Of a stretch of DNA of 64,000 nt, positions 44,002 through 64,000 are shown in pieces (the stretch's first letter is position 1; each line of letters begins with the position of its first letter). Position numbers and translations under genes: made by a program. This stretch comes from Luidia sarsii. Lineage: Eukaryota > Echinodermata > Asteroidea > Paxillosida > Luidiidae. Location: the NCBI GenBank assembly GCA_949987565.1, contig OX465117.1:4010214-4074213 (forward strand), written 5' to 3'. The notes beneath the pieces were generated by a model. It worked only from the letters and a program-made list of their open reading frames with translations. It was not told the origin of the DNA and did no database searches.

Positions 44002-45007
44002 GTGCCCGTGTCGCCAGCCCTCCCCCATAAAGAGATACGGAATGCAAGCACCAGTTGGAAGATAACCATGGCATGCACGGAACACCCTTGCACATTGGGC
44101 AATACTTTATTCACATCTTAGCCGAAGTTGGTCAAAGTAACATTATCGATTAATTGAAGCTTTCCTTTTAGATTGTGTCACACAAAATCAATCACAAACG
44201 CCAAACATACCCGAAAACCAGAACCACGTGTTTACCCGTCATTTTGTTGTCTAGCGTTCTTATATAGAAGTGCAAGAAAGTTACTTGTCTCTGTATTCCA
44301 ACCACAGCTCGATTTCTCCTAACTCCTCGTGGCTTCATGGTCAATCGTAGGGGCAAATTATAATGCACACCATATAAACAAATTATGCTAGGATCGAAAC
44401 TTAAGGTCCTCGAGTTTTTTTCCAGTATAAATCAAATTAAGATGGATCGTAAGGTGTTTTTTTTTATAATCAACCACCGAATTTTCAAGCACATTAAACT
44501 GAGGAATTGCCTCAAACAATCGTCGGGACTGCGCACACAGACGTTGGACATAAGTGCGTCTGGTTGTACTAGAGAAATTTTGACAAACACAACCCAACAG
44601 TTGGGGTTCGGTTTAGTGATCAATAATATCACTATTTGAAAATCGGCACAGACAAATTGGCAAGACCGGGATTTGAAAGCAAGACCTCTGGTTCAACGTA
44701 CCAGCGCTCCTTAGATGGCGGTCATCCCAAATACATACATGCCAACTATCTTTGCCGGGGTGAAAGCGCCAGTCAGGTTAAATGCCGCATATTTCCAGGG
44801 CATGATATTGTCAGTTGTTATTTTGACCCATATGTTGGCCAAAATGTTGATTTGAAAAAAAATTGAGCAGATATATATATACAGCACGGATGGATGATTT
44901 CATTCTAACCACACCCCAACATCCCGAAAGGAAAATAGTCCATCAATCGTTGTCAGTCGAGCAAAGGTCGGATGTACAGAGGAGCGTTTATGGGTCGTTC
45001 GTGAACG
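44002..45007. other. CBS upstream region with repeat relics
   Basis: 44385-44415 is a GAAAC hairpin relic (ATGCTAGGATCGAAACTTAA). 44640-44790 is a minus-orientation tRNA-SINE copy (GGGATTTGAAAGCAAGACCT, complement of a tRNA T-arm). A TATATATATATA run at about 44870-44881 lies ~130 bp before the CBS start codon and could serve as a TATA-like element, but this is not established. Confidence 0.5.
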
Positions 45008-60314
<15,307 letters not shown>

Positions 60315-62607
60315 TAACGGCGGAAAAAACCCTAACGTATACTGCTTTTGTCGTACCGATACGACATGTGATACATAATTATTTCCTAAGTCGTATGTAC
60401 GGGTTATATCTCTGCATGTACGAGGTGCATCTCCACGTACGATGATGGGGCCGACCGTGGCAGTTGCTGAATGCTAATTGGAAATGGATATTTAATGCAA
60501 AAAAAAACAAGGCAAGCTAATTGAAACGTTGAAACAACGCAAGTTGTCTAACGTACATTCGTCTCCAAAGTGGGGCGCACAATTTTCGAACCAAATACCG
60601 CGTTTTTTTGTTAAATTAATTATTTTTGGTCTCAAAAAGGATAGATACATTGGGCTGTCGATTTATTTAGCCCCATGTTAATTTTGATTTCTGTATACCT
60701 TTAACCGTGATCTTTGACTTGCGCTTTGCAATGTGTTTGTCGCTCGTGAAACGTTAGCAGATTTCTACCCGCCAAACAGTACTACACACAGAGAAGCCTT
60801 TGAGGTGAATGGACTTTTACAAACAAGGTAAGCCTCGGCGGCGGTCGTGTACAGATCATCAAAGTTCGTTGTCAAAATAAAGGCTTAGGCTCGGGCCTAG
60901 GCTTCAGTGACTTTTCTCTTACCCGTATGTCTCAGGCATATAGAGACAATCGTTTGGCCCTAGTTTGGTGAAGACTCTGTACTTATCAAGCGAACAAACC
61001 ACAACCTGGACTTTTGTCATACAGAGGCCTGGGCCTGGTCCATGATTACGTAAAGGGCCATAGTTTGGCCTTCAGGTAGACCTAACAAAAATGGTGTCAT
61101 TTTGTGTATAGCGCACTATTCCTGAGGTCCAATCCTGGATACCACGAGTATACGTATACGCAATGCAAGCTGACCATCGTTCTGTCGCGTTTGCCTCTTA
61201 TATGGCAGTGTGGTGACGTCACTCCGTAACGTATAACACATGACGCATGCGTTCGTCCACAGCCGAGCCTGCTTTTGCCAATGCATGCATAACGTTGCGT
61301 TTTATACAAATGTCAGCTTCATTTTAAAAGCCGGCCTGCCCATACAGCTCACTTAAAAACCTCAAATCAGCTTCTACCGTGACGCAGAGGGGGCATCGCA
61401 AATCGCAAATATTTGTAACATTGCAAATATCGCAAATTTAAGTCCAGAATTCTGCGCACATATTGGCATATTGCAAATTTCTCCGCAGATTTTTGCGCAA
61501 ATATTTGTGATGTCCTGTCTGTGCCACCATAAATTTCCGCTAAAGCAAATGTACACAAATGTATAAATTGGACATCAACAACCTGTTTTTTGTTAAATCA
61601 TTAGGTAATTGAAATTTACTTTCAAGATGTTTTACTCCATTGTATACAATAATAACTCTAGCAATTACTACTACTAATAACCTGGTTTTTCTTACATCGA
61701 TCTGGTCTCTATTAAATCCGTTTCTTGTATCTATTAGTTTCTTGCATATTAGAACATTACTTTCTTTGAAGAATGATTACGTATCTGATGTTGGATAAAT
61801 AATTTTCATTCAATTATTTCATTCAAAGTAACTACGGTAATAGAGAATCATTAATATAATAATGGTTGCGGTATTTGAAAAAAAAAATTATCATGTCTCG
61901 TTTGGACATCATACAATTGCTGTAGACAAAAAATATAAATTACCAAAAAAATAATTTGAACATTTAGTGGGCCTGACGTTTTAGTTGGCCTGTTTATATT
62001 TGGTGAGGAGTCTTTGATCTTCAGGGAAGTCATTGGTACTGCAGCATACTGCAGCGCTTTTGGTAGAAAGACAGTTGGCTATTTGGGAAAGACCCTACCC
62101 TAAGGGTTGGAGAGCTCACGGGCGCGTTACCCCAATGGCTCCGGTTCCAATTTTGGTCAATTGCTGTTTCTAATTAATTACAAAAATAGTAAAATTCTGC
62201 AGGATTCCACAGAAATTCCCCGCTATGACAAGTGTGCTGCATACCAGGGGCAGGCTTGAAGACATTCCTCTAACCAAGGGACATGGAGCCTAAGCAGTTT
62301 CTACATCTATGCTCTCGGTTTTATCCAGATCCTGTTGCCTATTACAGTGGTAGTACAAATGAATGAAATGAAGTAATGTGAAACAAACACCAGAGTAAGA
62401 ATATTGCTGTGGTCATGAATTGTTTTCCTTGGGCCATATAAAATGTATAAATAATTTTCATACTTACTTTTTGTAAACAAGTTCGCTGAGTTCTAGGAGT
62501 TGAGGAATAAACAATAAAAAATAGATCAAAGCACAATCAGAACCAACCTTGAACCCAAAACCATTATTGTGATTTCATGCTATTCATTTTAAAGGTAGCT
62601 AGTACAG
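60315..62607. other. CBS 3' flank and intergenic repeats
   Basis: 60877-61068 is the dispersed GGCTTAGGC repeat (with AATAAA at 60876-60881, a possible but uncertain poly(A) signal). 61390-61530 is a foldback MITE copy, and 61960-61985 a GAAAC-family relic (ATTTAGTGGGCCTGACGTTT). 62105-62165 is a weak SINE-like sequence. No CBS-domain exon or other gene was recognised. Confidence 0.5.
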
Positions 62608-62945
62608 AATAGTTTGTGGTAGCATCATGTGAATAGTTTGTGGTAGCATCATGTGAATAGTTTGTGGTAGCATCATGTGAATAGTTTGTGGTAGCATCAT
62701 GTGAATAGTTTGTGGTAGCATCATGTGAATAGTTTGTGGTAGCATCATGTGAATAGTTTGTGATAGCATCATGTGAATAGTTTGTGGTAGCATCATGTGA
62801 ATAGTTTGTGGTAGCATCATGTGAATAGTTTGTGGTAGCATCATGTGAATAGTTTGTGGTAGCATCATGTGAATAGTTTGTGGTAGCATCATATGAATAG
62901 TTTGTGGTAGCATCATGTGAATAGTTTGTGGTAGCATCATGTGCA
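62608..62945. repeat. 24-bp minisatellite, 14 copies
   Basis: The unit AATAGTTTGTGGTAGCATCATGTG repeats every 24 bp with only two single-base variants. A 24-bp unit keeps the frame, giving a minus-strand octapeptide (TIHMMLPQ) repeat of ~14 units in a 136-codon frame. No evidence it is translated. The unit resembles the PLE-type terminal sequence GTTTGTGGTGACACCATGT. Confidence 0.97.
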
Positions 62946-63596
62946 AATTAGTTTCCGTGGTTCTGTGAAAAGCCAAAATGGACAGTCCATTAGTTCTTCC
63001 CAGAAACAAGGAAAAGGCCCAAAAGAATGATTCATTGCTGCCTTGACCTGAGCTGCTGAAGACGTTGCATGGTTGTTGAATGGGATATATACACTGTGAA
63101 CATTATGTACACTTGAAACTGGCTGGATAAGTAATGTTGCTGTGAAAAGAAAATTCAAGCCAGTTTCACCATTTCTTTGATGACTAACAGTCTTCCGGGC
63201 TTTAAAAGGTGACCTATTTTACCAGCGGTCCGTTCAAGGCCACAGTCTTTGTGCTACTAGGCTACCAAGTACAGTATATGTGTATGGTGTAGTATTACAT
63301 AGGCATGACGGCAACCATTTAATGACTGCAAGTTGCGTGGTAATTGGGCATGGGTGCCAGTTATTGAATTAAGCCCACCCCTCCCCCCCCCCCCCCCCCC
63401 GGCTACTCTGATATTCAGAGTGTCCTCACTGTCTTAAGATGTCCCCACTGGAGCACACAATGCTTAATGTTCATGTTTTAAAAGCCTACAAGAGATCACC
63501 GTATGCATGGCAGCATTACATTATCACGGTGTACATGTTCACATTGATCTCTCTTTGCCACAACTTCTCAAGACAATCATAGATACCCACACTTAC
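62946..63596. other. Intergenic, no gene recognised
   Basis: Contains a C16-18 run at 63380-63401. No supported coding region. Confidence 0.4.
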
Positions 63597-63710
63597 CAGT
63601 GTCCGGATTTCTGGAGGTCAAAGATCGTTTGTAGCAGGTCCAGAGGCCAAAGAGTAGCATCATTAAAGCCAGAATCGCTAGAAGCACGAAGATACCTATC
63701 AGCATTGAGG
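63597..63710 (-). CDS. Candidate internal exon encoding a transmembrane segment
   Basis: On the minus strand an acceptor-like TTTTCAAAG precedes 114 bases that end in CACTG/GTAAGTG, a strong donor. The open frame encodes SMLIGIFVLLAILALMML then LFGLWTCYKRSLTSRNPDTG: about 23 hydrophobic residues followed by a basic stop-transfer-like CYKR. That looks like the membrane exon of a single-pass protein. I do not recognise the family and no partner exon is visible before the window edge. It could also be a chance open frame. Confidence 0.35.
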
Positions 63711-64000
63711 CTTTGAAAATGGAAATATGGAAGCACTTTAGACGATGGTTTGGTGGCAAAACTATTACCAGCAATTTCATTGTGAATAATATTAGGTCAT
63801 TATAAAGTCATAAACTAAATTGCGTCCATTTAACAGCCCTATTAAACCTGTGTTTTTGATAGACTTTAAACATTTCAATACCCATCAGTCTTACATGAAT
63901 CTACAGATTATACAGGTCATGTCTCTTGGTATAGACGAACAAACATTTTAGAGTTCTGTGAAAAAAGCAGGTTTCTCATTCCAGAGTACTCTGATAGTGA

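Noticed and set aside
62599..63009. 136-codon minus-strand frame with octapeptide repeats
   Set aside because: Read-through of the 24-bp minisatellite; no evidence of translation.

Overview
The window is eukaryotic: two genes with clear GT-AG spliced exons sit in intron-rich, repeat-dense DNA with no operons and no bacterial-type genes. The mixture of Penelope-like retroelements, an RTE-type LINE, hAT, piggyBac, Harbinger and Mutator-like relics, tRNA-derived SINEs, and many copies of the words TGTACATG and TAGGCCTA fits a marine invertebrate. A deuterostome such as an echinoderm or hemichordate is my best guess, but that is an inference from texture and not from a search.

Two real genes, both on the + strand, can be reconstructed exon by exon. 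(1) VPS26C (DSCR3), the arrestin-fold cargo subunit of the Commander/Retriever endosomal recycling complex: six exons between 19991 and 33398 encode all but the first ~19-20 residues. The first exon was not found. (2) A cystathionine beta-synthase (CBS): eight exons between 45008 and 60314 join in phase into a 389-residue protein. It has the N-terminal Cys/His heme-binding segment and the whole PLP catalytic core, but ends at tandem stop codons just where the regulatory CBS-domain (Bateman) module normally begins.

Layout: 1-8.9 kb is a satellite, dispersed repeats, a TA-flanked transposon and a broken P-element/THAP9-like transposase. 8.9-18.4 kb holds a dead RTE LINE (minus), a hAT-like element with perfect 8-bp target duplications, and Penelope-like element (PLE) pieces. 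18.5-19.7 kb is dispersed repeats. 20-33.4 kb is VPS26C, its introns filled with a PLE, SINEs, minisatellites, hAT and Harbinger-like elements. 34.6-35.5 kb is a 16-bp minisatellite. 36-44 kb has piggyBac-like (TTAA) elements. 45-60.3 kb is CBS, with a 2.7 kb transposon and a PLE tail in its introns. 60.3-64 kb has a 24-bp minisatellite and one candidate membrane-protein exon on the minus strand.

The most interesting pattern is in the PLE-type termini. Seven dispersed copies carry what looks like a complete replication-dependent histone mRNA 3'-end signal: a 16-nt stem-loop, in one copy identical to the canonical histone hairpin, followed at 11-14 nt in six of them by a purine-rich AAAGAGA-type element. 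In three copies this directly follows a hammerhead-ribozyme-like core. Other points of note are the CBS protein without its regulatory domain, and a tandem array whose 16-bp unit contains a perfect p53-family half-site.
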